DNA from: Mycobacterium ostraviense
GTDB taxonomy: Bacteria; Actinomycetota; Actinomycetes; Mycobacteriales; Mycobacteriaceae
Direction: 5' to 3'
Assembly (NCBI RefSeq): GCF_002705925.1
Contig: NZ_NKRE01000001.1
Span: forward strand, 457,116 to 521,115
Length of the DNA: 64,000 nucleotides
Every line of letters begins with the position of its first letter. Position 1 is the stretch's first letter. Under the pieces are notes generated by a model, which was not told the origin of the DNA, ran no database searches, and saw only the letters and a program-made list of their open reading frames with translations. This document shows, in pieces, positions 49,332-58,169 of the stretch. The translations under genes and the position numbers were made by a program.

Positions 49332-50078
49332 ATGGCTGTCCAACTGTCCGAGGCACGCGTTCTCATCACCGGCGGAACTAGCGGAATCGGGCGGGCTGTT
49401 GCCGTCTCTCTGGCTAGTCACGGTGCCGTAGTGGCAGTGTCAGGCCGGAACGCGGAGCGTGGGCAACAGGTAGTAGGAGAGATCGAGTCCACGGGCGGCA
49501 AGGCCGAGTTTCTCAGCAGTGACCTGCACGACGCCGAATCCGCGAGGCTGCTCGCTGCTGAGGCTGTTACACGGCTCGGCCATATCGACGTGCTGGTGAA
49601 CAACGCCGGCGTCTATCCGTTCGGACCAACCGAATCGATGACCGAAGAAGATTTCACCGCGGTGTTCAATCTCAACGTTCGCGTTCCGTTCTTCTTGGTA
49701 GCCGAACTAGCCCCCAAGATGGCCGAACGCGGCAATGGCGTGATCGTCAATGTCACTACGATGGTCGCCGAGTACGGAAACGTCGGAACCAGTCTGTACG
49801 GCGCCAGCAAAGCTGCGGTCGTATCCCTCACCAAAACGTGGGCAGCCGAGTACGGACCGCGGGGCATACGGGTCAACGCGGTCAGTCCAGGACCGACATT
49901 CACCGAAGGCACCGCAGCTATGGGTGAGGGGCTTCGCAGGCTGGTTGGCCCTGCTCCCGCGGGCCGTCCCGCGCAGGCTGAAGAAATCGCCAACTCGATT
50001 GTGTTCTTGGCGAGCGACCAAGCCAGCTACATCCACGGGGTCACCCTCGCTGTAGATGGCGGCCGCACCGCCGTCTGA
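49332..50078 (+). CDS. short-chain dehydrogenase/reductase
   Basis: 248 residues, classical SDR. Cofactor loop TGGTSGIGRAVA (about 13-24), SGRNAERG, NNAGVYPFG, and active-site YGASKAAVV (Tyr-x3-Lys) with Ser/Thr in VNVTTM; C-terminal VTLAVDGG. The Arg after SG (SGRN) suggests NADP(H). Substrate cannot be told. Behind the putative ECF promoter, divergent from the hydrolase-OsmC gene. Confidence 0.93.
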   Translation: MAVQLSEARVLITGGTSGIGRAVAVSLASHGAVVAVSGRNAERGQQVVGEIESTGGKAEFLSSDLHDAESARLLAAEAVTRLGHIDVLVNNAGVYPFGPTESMTEEDFTAVFNLNVRVPFFLVAELAPKMAERGNGVIVNVTTMVAEYGNVGTSLYGASKAAVVSLTKTWAAEYGPRGIRVNAVSPGPTFTEGTAAMGEGLRRLVGPAPAGRPAQAEEIANSIVFLASDQASYIHGVTLAVDGGRTAV

Positions 50079-50187
50079 ACACCGGCTAACCGCACAGTCC
50101 ATGCTGCCATCAATTCCGATCACACGGGAGCCGAATGCAGCGTGCATCGATTAATAAGTGTCCTGCTCATCCCATTGAAATATGAGG

Positions 50188-50204
50188 TATATCAATATGT
50201 CTAG
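50188..50204. promoter_or_regulatory. ATATC-type dyad over the LLM gene start
   Basis: TATATCAATATGTCTAG, overlapping the LLM start codon. It resembles GATATCGCTATATCTAG at 52101-52117 and the complement of CTAGATATCGAGATAC at 57120-57135. May be the binding site of a regulator encoded on the element, for example the ArsR protein (inference). Confidence 0.4.
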
Positions 50205-51024
50205 CCGTCGGAACCTGCCTATTCGCGTCGGTGTGCAGCTGTGGCCAGGAGACACCCCTGACTACCGCACCTGGCGCGACGCAGTGATCACCGCTGAACA
50301 ACTCGGCGTAGACGCAATCTTCGGCTACGACCATTTCCATAAACCCGCAACCGCCCCGACCTCCGACGGGTTGCCCGAGCTCCTACCCGTGCAGCCCGAC
50401 GTCAATAATTTCGAAGGCTGGACGTCGCTGGCCTCATGGGGCGAGATCACCTCACGCGCCGAGATCGGCTTGCTCGTAACTGGTGTCGGTTACCGCAATC
50501 CGGATCTTCTCGCTGACATGGCCCGCACAGTCGATCACATCAGCGATGGCCGCCTGATTCTGGGGATTGGATCCGGTTGGTATGAAAAGGATTACGTCGT
50601 TTACGGTTATGAGTACGGTACCGTCAAGTCACGGATGGACCTATTCGAGCGCAGCCTGAAACGCATAAGCGAGCGGCTCGACAAACTGATACCGGCTCCG
50701 ACACGCAGCATCCCGATTCTCATCGGCGGCATGGGGGTGCGCCGCACGCTGCCTTTGGTGGCACGGTACGCCGACATCTGGCATACGTTCGCCAGCCCCG
50801 CCGAGTACCGGCGTAAGAATGCACTGCTTGGCGAGTTGGCACAGGTAGTAGGGCGCGATGAGTCGGCGATTGAACGCGCAGTGCACTGGACAGGCCGCGC
50901 CGACGCCGACGCATTTGCGAGTATGGGGGTAACGTTCTTTACCACTGAAATCCACCCGGATGCAGACGGATTCGACTTTCGCGAACTCAAAGATATGATC
51001 CACTGGCGCGATACATACAGCTAG
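50197..51024 (+). CDS. LLM-class F420-dependent oxidoreductase
   Basis: 275 residues. Luciferase-like monooxygenase fold: IRVGVQLWPGDTPDYRTWRDAVITAEQLGVDAIFGYDHFHKP, GLLVTGVGYRNPDLLADMARTVDHISDGRLILGIGSGWYEKDYVVYGYEYG and ...IPILIGGMGVRRTLPLVARYADIWH. This subgroup in mycobacteria uses coenzyme F420 instead of FMN. ATG 50197 is chosen over 50182 because GAGG lies at 50184-50187. Substrate unknown; F420 enzymes often reduce quinones, enones or aldehydes. Confidence 0.9.
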   Translation: MSSRRNLPIRVGVQLWPGDTPDYRTWRDAVITAEQLGVDAIFGYDHFHKPATAPTSDGLPELLPVQPDVNNFEGWTSLASWGEITSRAEIGLLVTGVGYRNPDLLADMARTVDHISDGRLILGIGSGWYEKDYVVYGYEYGTVKSRMDLFERSLKRISERLDKLIPAPTRSIPILIGGMGVRRTLPLVARYADIWHTFASPAEYRRKNALLGELAQVVGRDESAIERAVHWTGRADADAFASMGVTFFTTEIHPDADGFDFRELKDMIHWRDTYS

Positions 51025-51057
51025 ACTGGGTCAGCTCACCGCGACCCTCGCGGGCCG

Positions 51058-51198
51058 CCCGTGTCCGCGCTACCCAGCGTGCCCTCATACGCGCTCAGGT
51101 CACGAGCAACCTGGGCGATCCGGCTTACCCGTTTCTTCGACGATCTGGACCGCACCCTCACGGAACTCCTAGTCGTACTTCTTCCGTTTCTCTGGCAT
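51058..51198 (-). pseudogene. IS3-family orfA remnant
   Basis: On the minus strand from 51198: PEKRKKYD, in-frame stop, EFREGAVQIVEETGKP, frameshift, RIAQVARDLSAYEGTLGS. This is the start of an IS3-family OrfA (usual text RKYDxEFREGAVRIVxETGKPIAQVARDLGVxxGTLGNWV) destroyed by a stop and a shift. Confidence 0.75.
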
Positions 51199-51529
51199 CT
51201 CGACCCCTATTGTCGATGCCTCCACGCTCTCGGGGAACTTCACCGAGCTAGTCCGCCGGCAATCTGGGCATCTACCCGGTCACCCTTCTCAGTGGACCAA
51301 GCAAAACGACATCGAACACCAAGTGCGCCAAGGTGTCCCGACGAGGGAGCCCCCGCACCAAGTCGGTCCCTGATACGGCTGACCGGCATCTACACTTGCC
51401 CGGACCAGAGTGGCTCCAACGTCCACTGCGGTGCGGTCACAGTCGATTATCTGGTCAGCCCCTGCTACAGCATCTCGTTCCAAATAAGTTGCAGGTCAAT
51501 GCTATATGTCCAACACCGCAGCATCGAAG

Positions 51530-51670
51530 GCTGTTGCACTGCTGCGCTGTCATCGACAGGGTCAGTCGCAGCATCGTCGGCTGACCGATAGCCTCGAAGG
51601 CGATTGCCACCTTGGTGGTCAAATCATTAGACATGGCCATCAGCGACGGCCGCCCAGCCTCAGGCATGTC
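51530..51670 (+). pseudogene. IS3-family orfB (DDE integrase core) fragment
   Basis: LHCCAVIDRVSRSIVG, stop, PIASKAIATLVVKSLDMAISDGRPAS corresponds to the rve core text 'YCCAVIDxFSRxIVGWSIA...LVxxALxMA'. Too short for activity and on the opposite strand from the orfA remnant at 51.1 kb, so they come from different events. The 330 bp between them (51199-51529) hold nothing recognisable. Confidence 0.65.
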
Positions 51671-51786
51671 CTTGCTGATCACGAAACACCCTCCACTTCA
51701 CGGGTTTCGGATGAAAGATCCGGGTGGCTAGACTGGGTCTGTCGTTTGGATCGATTGGGATGACCTTGGCAGTCTCTTGGGCACGC

Positions 51787-52074
51787 TCAGCAGCCGAATG
51801 TGAATCCGCAGGGCACCATTGCCTTGACGGCTGGCTCAGCGAACGGAGTGCGAGGTTCAGAAGGAGCCGTCGTCTTGGTCGTCGTCTCGCCGAGTGTCAT
51901 TCTGATGCTGGGCGATTCAGCTCCAGCATCGCTAGCAGAATCCTCAGCTGTCGCCGTTGCGGCGAATACTATCGCAGCGACGCACGCCGACCCGGCAAGT
52001 AGCAGCTGGGCGACTTTCGCTGGGCGCCGCGTCAGTTGCGGCCCTCGCAGATTAATTGCCGATCGGAGCGTCAC
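51787..52074 (-). CDS. small exported protein, hypothetical
   Basis: 95 residues, GTG start. Basic N-terminus, then a hydrophobic segment VAQLLLAGSACVAAIVFAATATA (about 22-44, signal peptide or anchor), then polar Thr/Pro-rich text SIRMTLGETTTKTTAPSEPRTPFAEPAVKAMVPCGF. Short mycobacterial secreted proteins with such 'MTxGxTTTxTTAPxxPxT..AxPxVKA' tails are known to me as hypothetical families; the last residues CGFTFGC may be altered by a frame change. A 24-bp near-perfect palindrome lies 20 bp upstream. Confidence 0.55.
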   Translation of the reverse strand: MTLRSAINLRGPQLTRRPAKVAQLLLAGSACVAAIVFAATATAEDSASDAGAESPSIRMTLGETTTKTTAPSEPRTPFAEPAVKAMVPCGFTFGC

Positions 52075-52092
52075 TCCTACGATTCTAATCCA

Positions 52093-52116
52093 GATATCGC
52101 GATATCGCTATATCTA
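52093..52116. promoter_or_regulatory. 24-bp ATATC palindrome, likely operator
   Basis: Two half sites AGATATCGCGAT and ATCGCTATATCT form a 24-bp palindrome with one mismatched pair; it also contains the exact 12-bp palindrome ATATCGCGATAT. AT-rich dyads of this kind are typical for ArsR-family repressors. It stands upstream of the small exported protein gene. Confidence 0.6.
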
Positions 52117-52334
52117 GGAAGGTGGTATTAGGGCGTCTTAGTCTCGATTTCCGTCCAAGGCGATGGTCGCCGGACTCCGGGTCGCAGTTGACGGGGTCAG
52201 GCTTGTGGGCGGGTCGCGGTTGCTGGTCTCGTGGCGCCGGGTGGGACGGGCTTCCCAGTGCCAGAGGGCCTTTCGGTTGATCGGTCATAGGCGGTCCAGT
52301 GTGGGCCGAAGGCGCCGCGGGGCGCTCTCAGCCG

Positions 52335-52436
52335 AACTGACGGTGGGCCAGCGGTTTGCTCATCGCTGACCAGGCCCGCTTGGATGGCGTGGCGGTGCGC
52401 GGGGTGGATGAGCACGTCTGGCGGCACGGGCCGTAA
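52335..52436 (+). pseudogene. ISL3-family transposase fragment
   Basis: LDGVAVRGVDEHVWRHGP (52380-52433) followed by a stop matches the 'LDGVxxxGVDEHxW' core before the first catalytic Asp of ISL3 transposases. The surrounding 52.12-52.50 kb has Arg-rich broken frames consistent with further decayed transposase. No ends were identified. Confidence 0.6.
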
Positions 52437-52499
52437 AGCCGCGTACACCGGTTACTGCCACACTCACAGCGCAGGCACCGTCGTACGGCTAGATGGCTA

Positions 52500-53288
52500 T
52501 CAGTGCTGGTGCTCGTTGCGCGTTAGCCAAGCGGGCATGTCAACGATGGAGTCCAGAGTGGTTTCTGCGGGATGTGTCTGGGTAAGGTCGATTTGGTCGG
52601 CATACATGCCGGTGCGTACCTGGATTGTGTGTGCGCCTACCGCGTTTCCCATGGCAATATCGTTGGCGGGTTGGTCGCCGATCAGCCAGAGTGCGTTCGG
52701 CTTGACGGGCACGCTCGCTGCGGCGGATCGCAGAAATTCTGGTGATGGTTTGCCGAGGAGTTTGCTGGTGACGCCGGTGGCGTGCTCAAGCGCTGCCGTG
52801 ATCGCACCGGTGTCGATATGGTTGCCGTCGGGGCGTTTTCGATACTTCCCTCTTTGGAGTGCTATAAGGGTCGCACCGCGCTCGAGAGCGCGAAACGCCA
52901 AGTCGAGTAGCTGATGCGTTAGCGTGTCGTGAGTGTTGCCGACGACGACATGGGTGATCGCACCGCCGGCGTGGCGGTAGGGGGCAAATGTCGGAAGCAA
53001 GGCGCTTGACACCACCGGCAATACGTTGATCCGGCCGCGCGTTGCTTCAAAGAGTTGCAGGGCAGCGGATACGGGGGTGAAAACTTCGCCGACACGAACG
53101 TCGAATCCGCGCTCGCGCAGTGTTTCTTGGAGGGTCTGTGGTGGCACAGTATCGGTGTTGGTGAGAAAACGGAGCGTGCAACCCATGTTTCGGAGTCTTG
53201 TCACAGCCTCAGGCGCGCCGGGAACGAGCTCGTCACCAACGTATAGCGTACCGTCCAGGTCGCTGAATACGACAGGCGTTGGCGTCAT
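52500..53288 (-). CDS. HAD-superfamily IIA phosphatase (NagD/LHPP type)
   Basis: 262 residues. Motif I FSDLDGTLYVGDELVPGAPEAV (catalytic Asp pair), motif II LTNTD, cap domain of class C2A, motif III Lys in LLGKPSPEFL and motif IV WLIGDQPANDIAMGNAVG. It dephosphorylates a small phosphorylated compound; the nearest described relatives are LHPP and NagD-like enzymes, but substrate cannot be deduced. ATG 53288. Confidence 0.9.
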   Translation of the reverse strand: MTPTPVVFSDLDGTLYVGDELVPGAPEAVTRLRNMGCTLRFLTNTDTVPPQTLQETLRERGFDVRVGEVFTPVSAALQLFEATRGRINVLPVVSSALLPTFAPYRHAGGAITHVVVGNTHDTLTHQLLDLAFRALERGATLIALQRGKYRKRPDGNHIDTGAITAALEHATGVTSKLLGKPSPEFLRSAAASVPVKPNALWLIGDQPANDIAMGNAVGAHTIQVRTGMYADQIDLTQTHPAETTLDSIVDMPAWLTRNEHQH

Positions 53289-53601
53289 CGATACTCCGCG
53301 AAATGACTGACCTGCCGCATGTGCCGGATGTATCGAGAACGTTCGGGAAGAGCGATTGGGGCGGCGCCGATCTGTTTGTCAGAACTTGGTGACATAGTGG
53401 AGTTGCCTCTGTAACGGTATGGCGTTGACGTGGATGCCGGGCTGGGCTGCGCGAAGCAATATCAAGCCGTCTCAGTTAATGATGGTAGCCCCGCGTCCTT
53501 GCGTGTTCAGTTAAAAGTGAAATGACGGCTGTAGCTTTTACCGCAGGCTATTACCTGGCTGGCTCGTGCTCAGTTGGTCAGCGAAGGAGAGCGCGCAGCG
53601 G
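53289..53601. other. 313-bp intergenic region
   Basis: No gene, repeat or strong hairpin was seen. It separates the HAD gene start (minus) from the end of the ArsR gene (minus). Confidence 0.5.
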
Positions 53602-53949
53602 TTAAATCAGCGCATTCAAGGCTTCCAGCAGCGACTCAATATTCTTTTCGTGCCTTTTGTAGTACGTCCAGGGCCCGATCCGTCGGGAGGTTACCAATTG
53701 CGCGCGTTGCAGAACTGCCATATATGACGACACTGTCGACTGTGATAAGCCGACATGCTTTTGAATGATACTCACGCACACGCCGACTTCTTGTGGATCG
53801 ATACCCTGTTCGGGAAAATTTTTTCGCGGATCCTTGAGCCAACTGAGTATCGTTAATCGGGTAGGGTTATCGAGGGCTTTCAATGCCTCGTTGACATCAA
53901 TACTTATTGAATTCTGGGAATTAGTACGTTCAGGTGAAGTGCTCAGCAT
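53602..53949 (-). CDS. ArsR-family transcriptional regulator
   Basis: 115 residues. Winged HTH about 20-100: NEALKALDNPTRLTILSWLKDP, ISIIQKHVGLSQSTVSSYMAVLQRAQLVTSRRIGPWTYYKRHEKNI. Only one Cys (GVCVS), and no CxC metal site, so it is more likely to sense an organic signal or redox state than a metal. Located in the middle of the oxidoreductase cargo and a candidate for the ATATC operators at 50.2, 52.1 and 57.1 kb (inference). Confidence 0.88.
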   Translation of the reverse strand: MLSTSPERTNSQNSISIDVNEALKALDNPTRLTILSWLKDPRKNFPEQGIDPQEVGVCVSIIQKHVGLSQSTVSSYMAVLQRAQLVTSRRIGPWTYYKRHEKNIESLLEALNALI

Positions 53950-54288
53950 TTTATGATCCCTTTCGTGGTCATGCTACGCGGGTGGGCCGCCGATCTGACG
54001 GATGTTGCACAGTAGTTAGTAAACGTGGGCCTACATCCAGTGGCGGCGTTGCTAGTTCGACACACCGGGAGCTGGAGAACGGACATGTTGCGGATCCTGT
54101 CGTGTATAGGGACTAGCGTACCTGCGAGTTTGTGCCGATGCGCTGGGTAGTTGGCCAGAACGCTGCGCGGCCCATCGGTGATCGTCGTCGGCGCATGTCG
54201 TACCTCGTTGGCGGCTTCGCGGTTGGGTCCGCATGAAACGTTTCTCGTAGGCGGTTCGGCTGGGCCGCGGAGCGTCCGAGGTGCGACT
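53950..54288. other. non-coding region before ArsR gene
   Basis: 339 bp with no recognisable gene, carrying the ArsR promoter on the minus strand and at its right end the terminator of the OYE gene. Confidence 0.5.
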
Positions 54289-54327
54289 CGTCTTGCCGTG
54301 CAGCCTGATCGACTGCACGGCAAGACG
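54289..54327 (-). terminator. hairpin downstream of the OYE gene
   Basis: Perfect 15-bp arms CGTCTTGCCGTGCAG (54289-54303) and CTGCACGGCAAGACG (54313-54327) with a 9-base loop, 11 bp after the OYE stop. No T-run, as usual for mycobacterial terminators. Confidence 0.8.
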
Positions 54328-54338
54328 TGGTTCGGTTA

Positions 54339-55463
54339 CTAGCTACGGTAGGTGGGGTAATCGGTGTAGCCTTTCTCGGTGCCGCCGTACATGGTGCTCG
54401 GGTCCGGGGTGTTGAGCGGCCAGTCGTTGGCGATCCGTTCGGGCAGGTCTGGGTTGGCGATGAACGGTCGGCCGAAGGCGATCAAGTCGGCCCAGCCAGC
54501 CTCAATGGCACGGACTGCGCGTTCGGCGGTGTACTTGCCCGCCAGTAGGATGGTTCCGCTGAAGTTTTCGCGCACTGCGACACGGAAGCTTTCCGGCATT
54601 TCGGGAGCGTTGTCCCAGTCGGCCTCAGCCAACGACACATATGCGATGCCAACCTCTTCGAGGATCTTTACCGCCTCGATGTAGGTCTCATGGGGGTCAT
54701 CTTCAACCAGGCCAAGGTAGACACGGTCTTCGCCAGTAGTGGTGAACAATGGCGAAAACCGCACACCCAGACGGTCTTTACCGACGACGCCGGCAACTGC
54801 CTCGACCACCTCGCGCAGGAACCGGAGGCGATTCTGCAGGGAACCGCCGTATTCGTCGTTGCGGTGGTTGGTATGGGTGGACATGAACTGGTTGACCAAG
54901 TACCCGTTGGCTGAGTGGATTTCCACCCCGTCGAATCCGGCGTCGAGAGCATTGCGCGCGGCGTCGGCGTAGAGCTGCACGACGTCTTTGACCTCGCCGG
55001 TCGTCAGAGCCCGCGGCGGCGACGGCGGCGCCAGCGCTCCGGCTCCCGGGCCCGTTTCCACGAAAACCTTCACGGCGTCCGCGGTGATGGCCGACGGGGC
55101 GACCGGTGCGCCGGCGTCGGGCTGCAACGAGGTGTGCGACACCCGTCCCACATGCCAGAGCTGGTTGAAGATCACCCCACCGGCGGTGTGAACCGCATCG
55201 GTGACTTTGCGCCAACCCGCAACCTGTTCAAGGTTGTGGATCCCGGGTGTCCAGGCGTAGCCCTGCCCGCGCGGTTCGATCTGCGTACCTTCGGTCACCA
55301 TGAACCCGGCGCCACTGCGCTGCGTGTAGTAATCCGCCATGAGTTCGTTGGGTACGTTGCCGGGCTGCGAACTGCGCGAACGGGTCAACGGGGGAAGAAC
55401 GATGCGATTCTTGACCTCATAGGGGCCGAGCTTGGTAGCGGTGAACAGCACTGAGTCTTTCAT
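54339..55463 (-). CDS. Old Yellow Enzyme family alkene reductase (NemA-like)
   Basis: 374 residues, FMN-binding TIM barrel. Typical text: KNRIVLPPLTRSRS, MADYYTQRSGAGFMVTEGTQIEPRGQGYAWTPGIH, QLWHVGRVSH, DAGFDGVEIHSANGYLVNQFMSTHTNHRNDEYGGSLQNRLRFLREVV and FGRPFIANPDLPERI. His/Asn pair (HSAN) binds the carbonyl oxygen. NemA-type enzymes reduce electrophilic C=C bonds of maleimides, enals, quinones and nitro compounds with NADPH. 61 bp downstream of the aldehyde dehydrogenase gene on the same strand. Confidence 0.95.
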   Translation of the reverse strand: MKDSVLFTATKLGPYEVKNRIVLPPLTRSRSSQPGNVPNELMADYYTQRSGAGFMVTEGTQIEPRGQGYAWTPGIHNLEQVAGWRKVTDAVHTAGGVIFNQLWHVGRVSHTSLQPDAGAPVAPSAITADAVKVFVETGPGAGALAPPSPPRALTTGEVKDVVQLYADAARNALDAGFDGVEIHSANGYLVNQFMSTHTNHRNDEYGGSLQNRLRFLREVVEAVAGVVGKDRLGVRFSPLFTTTGEDRVYLGLVEDDPHETYIEAVKILEEVGIAYVSLAEADWDNAPEMPESFRVAVRENFSGTILLAGKYTAERAVRAIEAGWADLIAFGRPFIANPDLPERIANDWPLNTPDPSTMYGGTEKGYTDYPTYRS

Positions 55464-55524
55464 TTCTTTTCTTTCCGGTGTTGGTGTGATGGTTTAAATC
55501 TTGTGCAGCGATGGGATACGCGAT

Positions 55525-57009
55525 TTAGAACAGTCCGCGCGGAGCTTCGTTCATGCTCACGTAGATGTTCTTCTTGTGGGTGTACGCGTCAAGCATGGAT
55601 TTGTAGGCTTCGCGGCCCAGGCCGGATTTCTTGTAGCCCCCGAAAGGTGCATGCGCAGGGATCTCATGGGCGGTGTTCACCCACATCCGACCGGTCTCCA
55701 CCGCGCGTGCCACGCGAAGTGCACGGTTGATGTCTTGGGTCCACACTGTGCCGGCGAGTCCGTATTCTGAGTCGTTGGCCAAGGCGATAACTTCATCCTC
55801 GTCCTTGAATGGGATAACAACGAGAACGGGGCCGAAGATCTCTTCCGATGCAACGCGCATATCGTTGCGCACATCGACCAATATTGTCGGCTCGACAAAG
55901 AATCCGGAATCGTAGTCCCCGCCAGTGAGCCGGCGACCACCCGTCAAAACCGTGGCACCTTCAGCACGACCGGTTTCTACATAGCCCAACACGCGCTCCA
56001 GCTGGGCTTTGCTGATCAACGAGCCCACCTGGGTGTCTGGTGAGAGGGGATCCCCCACGCGGGCCGTGGTGAACTTGGCTTTTAGTTCGTCGATAAAACG
56101 GTCGTAGATCGACTCGTGAATGAAGAGGCGAGCTCCGGATTCGCAGGCTTGGCCTTGATTCCATAGAATCGCCAGGGCTGCCCCCTCGACGGCCTTGTCC
56201 CAATTCGCGTCGGGGAAAACGATATTCGCCGATTTGCCGCCCAGCTCCAGCGTTGCTGGTACCAGTCTTTTGGCTGCGGCTTCGGCGACGGTGTAGCCGA
56301 CTCGGGTGGAACCGGTGAATGCCAGCTTCTGTACCGTCGGGTGATCCAGCACGGCCTGGCCGGCAACCGGCCCTGTGCCGGTGACGATGTTGACGACACC
56401 GGGGGGAAGAACTTGCGCGAAAATCTTTGCCAGTTCGGAAATGCTGACCGGCGTCATCTCCGATGGCTTGATCACCACGGTGTTCCCTGTGGCGATTGCC
56501 GGGGCAATCTTCCAGGCTGCCATCAACAACGGAAAGTTCCAGGGGATCACCTGACCAACCACACCAAGCGGTTCGCTCAGCACGAGGCTGAGGGTCTGTT
56601 CATCAAGCACGGCCGCCTCGTCTGAGTGACTGCGAATCACTCCGGCGAAGTACCTGAAGTGATCAATGGCGATGGGCACGTCGAGAACGCGCGACTCGCG
56701 AATCGGCTTGCCCACATCCAGCGACTCCAGGACCGCGAAACGCTCGGCGTCAGCCTCCAGCAGGTCGGCGATCCTGTTCAACGCGTTCGCACGTTCCGTC
56801 ACCGTGGTCGCCCTCCAGCCCGCAAACGCACGCTGCGCCGCCTGGACCGCGCGATCGACATCAGCGGCTGTTCCACTAGGAATACGAGTCAGCACCTCAC
56901 CCGTCGCGGGATTGATACTCTCGATCGTCTCCCCGGACTCCGCGTCCACCCATTGGTTGTCGATGAACATTCCGTAGCTGCGGTCCGGAGCATACTGGGA
57001 CGTGGACAT
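55525..57009 (-). CDS. NAD(P)-dependent aldehyde dehydrogenase
   Basis: 494 residues, full ALDH fold. Oxyanion Asn in IPWNFPLLMAAWKIAPA, cofactor FTGSTRVG, catalytic Glu in LELGGKSANIV and catalytic Cys in NQGQACESGARLFIHE, then the usual ending PFGGYKKSGLGREAYKSMLDAYTHKKNIY. It oxidises aldehydes to acids; related to betaine-aldehyde/gamma-aminobutyraldehyde or general phenylacetaldehyde types. First gene of an ALDH-OYE unit, with AGAAGGAG before the ATG and ATATC dyads further upstream. Confidence 0.95.
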   Translation of the reverse strand: MSTSQYAPDRSYGMFIDNQWVDAESGETIESINPATGEVLTRIPSGTAADVDRAVQAAQRAFAGWRATTVTERANALNRIADLLEADAERFAVLESLDVGKPIRESRVLDVPIAIDHFRYFAGVIRSHSDEAAVLDEQTLSLVLSEPLGVVGQVIPWNFPLLMAAWKIAPAIATGNTVVIKPSEMTPVSISELAKIFAQVLPPGVVNIVTGTGPVAGQAVLDHPTVQKLAFTGSTRVGYTVAEAAAKRLVPATLELGGKSANIVFPDANWDKAVEGAALAILWNQGQACESGARLFIHESIYDRFIDELKAKFTTARVGDPLSPDTQVGSLISKAQLERVLGYVETGRAEGATVLTGGRRLTGGDYDSGFFVEPTILVDVRNDMRVASEEIFGPVLVVIPFKDEDEVIALANDSEYGLAGTVWTQDINRALRVARAVETGRMWVNTAHEIPAHAPFGGYKKSGLGREAYKSMLDAYTHKKNIYVSMNEAPRGLF

Positions 57010-57118
57010 GGCGCGCTTCTCCTTCTGATTGGCGGGCGGGCCGGAAGTACAACCGGCTCAACCTCTTCCGTGATTTCGTTGTTCACCACCCCTGACGACG
57101 TGGTGCCACCAACCCTAA

Positions 57119-57162
57119 CCTAGATATCGAGATACGTCAATATCCCAATAGCGCGATATTCA
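57119..57162. promoter_or_regulatory. ATATC-rich dyads upstream of the aldehyde dehydrogenase
   Basis: CCTAGATATCGAGATAC (57119-57135), AATATC (57139-57144) and CGCGATATTC (57152-57161). In the orientation of the minus-strand gene the first block reads GTATCTCGATATCTAGG, similar to the sites at 50188 and 52101. Located 110-150 bp before the ATG, so it could overlap the promoter. Confidence 0.5.
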
Positions 57163-57376
57163 GATGGGCGTAAAGGGGGTGTCTTCCTGCGCTAACACCG
57201 CCGGGTCGGCTGGTTGGTGGCCGTCGGTGCGTGACCGTGCTTGAGGTGCGCTCTGCTGCGCGGCTTAACTCGGACGATCCCCACTCAATAGGGACTCGCC
57301 GAACTGCGCAGGTTCGACCGTGCCATCCGGCCAGGAACCCGCAGTCGAATGAAATCGGCAACGATACGAAAACCGT

Positions 57377-57418
57377 GAACCACCCCAGGTTTGACGCGGA
57401 TCAAACCCGGGGTGGTTC
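57377..57418. repeat. 18-bp inverted repeat with one mismatch
   Basis: GAACCACCCCAGGTTTGA (57377-57394) and TCAAACCCGGGGTGGTTC (57401-57418) with a 6-base loop. It has the form of a strong hairpin, but no gene ends immediately next to it on either strand; the ALDH gene points away. May be an IS end or an orphan terminator. Confidence 0.7.
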
Positions 57419-57540
57419 AAAGTGCTTGGGAGGCGGTGCCAAGCCGGCGGTGCGGTGGCCACTTGATCGATTCTCGCGCAGCGTCTACTTCCTGGGCCGA
57501 GGTCTGCTGCAACGCCGCAAGCTTGCCGAGCATCGTCGAC

Positions 57541-57742
57541 CTCGTCATGTGCACCATGCCTGTCAGCTCCGGTCGAAAAGTGAGCAGGTAGTTCCGGTTG
57601 AAAAGTGAGCACTTCACCTTTCGATTGGAGAGTGATCACTGTGGAGGATTGGGCGGAGATTCGCCGGCTGTATCGGTCGGAGAAGCTGTCGCAGGCTGCG
57701 ATTGCGCAACATGGTCGGACCATCGCTCCTAGCCGTCGATAG
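57541..57742 (+). pseudogene. IS21-family remnant (left end and istA start)
   Basis: Repeated short motifs GAAAAGTGAGCA (57577, 57599) around TAGTTCCGGTTG are the multiple terminal repeats of IS21 elements. At 57641 GTG opens VEDWAEIRRLYRSEKLSQAAIAQHGRTIA, the N-terminus of an IstA transposase, ending in a stop at about 57742. The rest of istA and istB are missing. Confidence 0.75.
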
Positions 57743-58159
57743 CCTCTCAAGGTCGCCCAAAACTGGAGAGACCCAGCACTGTCTGGTGGCGGTCAGTGCG
57801 TTTAGGGTTGCGTTCATCGCCTTGCTCAAAGCAGATTGGTCGCCAAATCTGTTCGGCCGTTAGTTAGTCGCGACACAGCAAATCGGCACTACGAGGGCCG
57901 ACAGACCACGCCGGCGTTTTCCCTGACAGCGCTGCGCTGCTAAATGGTCCGTGCTTTGCTGGTCGATTGCGCCGACACGGGGCGGATAAGCCGACTTCTG
58001 GGGTTACCGCGACTAAAGGAACTTGGCGTCGACGACCGCAGCGCCGCGCGGAAGGGCGTGGGCACCCAAATGGTCGAGGGCGAGACCTCGCAATCCGCGT
58101 CGTCGGTCTCGACCCACAAGATCCCCGCAGGAACTATGACGTACGGCACACCCACCTAA
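57743..58159. other. 417-bp region without a recognised gene
   Basis: One plus-strand frame 57944-58159 (71 codons, VRALLVDCADTGRISRLLGLPRLKELG...) is open but unlike any family I know and lacks a good ribosome-binding site. Probably leftover sequence next to the IS21 remnant. Confidence 0.4.
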
Positions 58160-58169
58160 ACGGAAGCGC

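Noticed and set aside
51061..51591. 176-codon plus-strand frame
   Set aside because: Spans remnants of IS3 sequences on both strands; composition and breaks indicate decayed DNA.
57377..57418. Terminator of a gene at 57.4 kb
   Set aside because: No supported gene ends beside it on either strand; recorded only as an inverted repeat.
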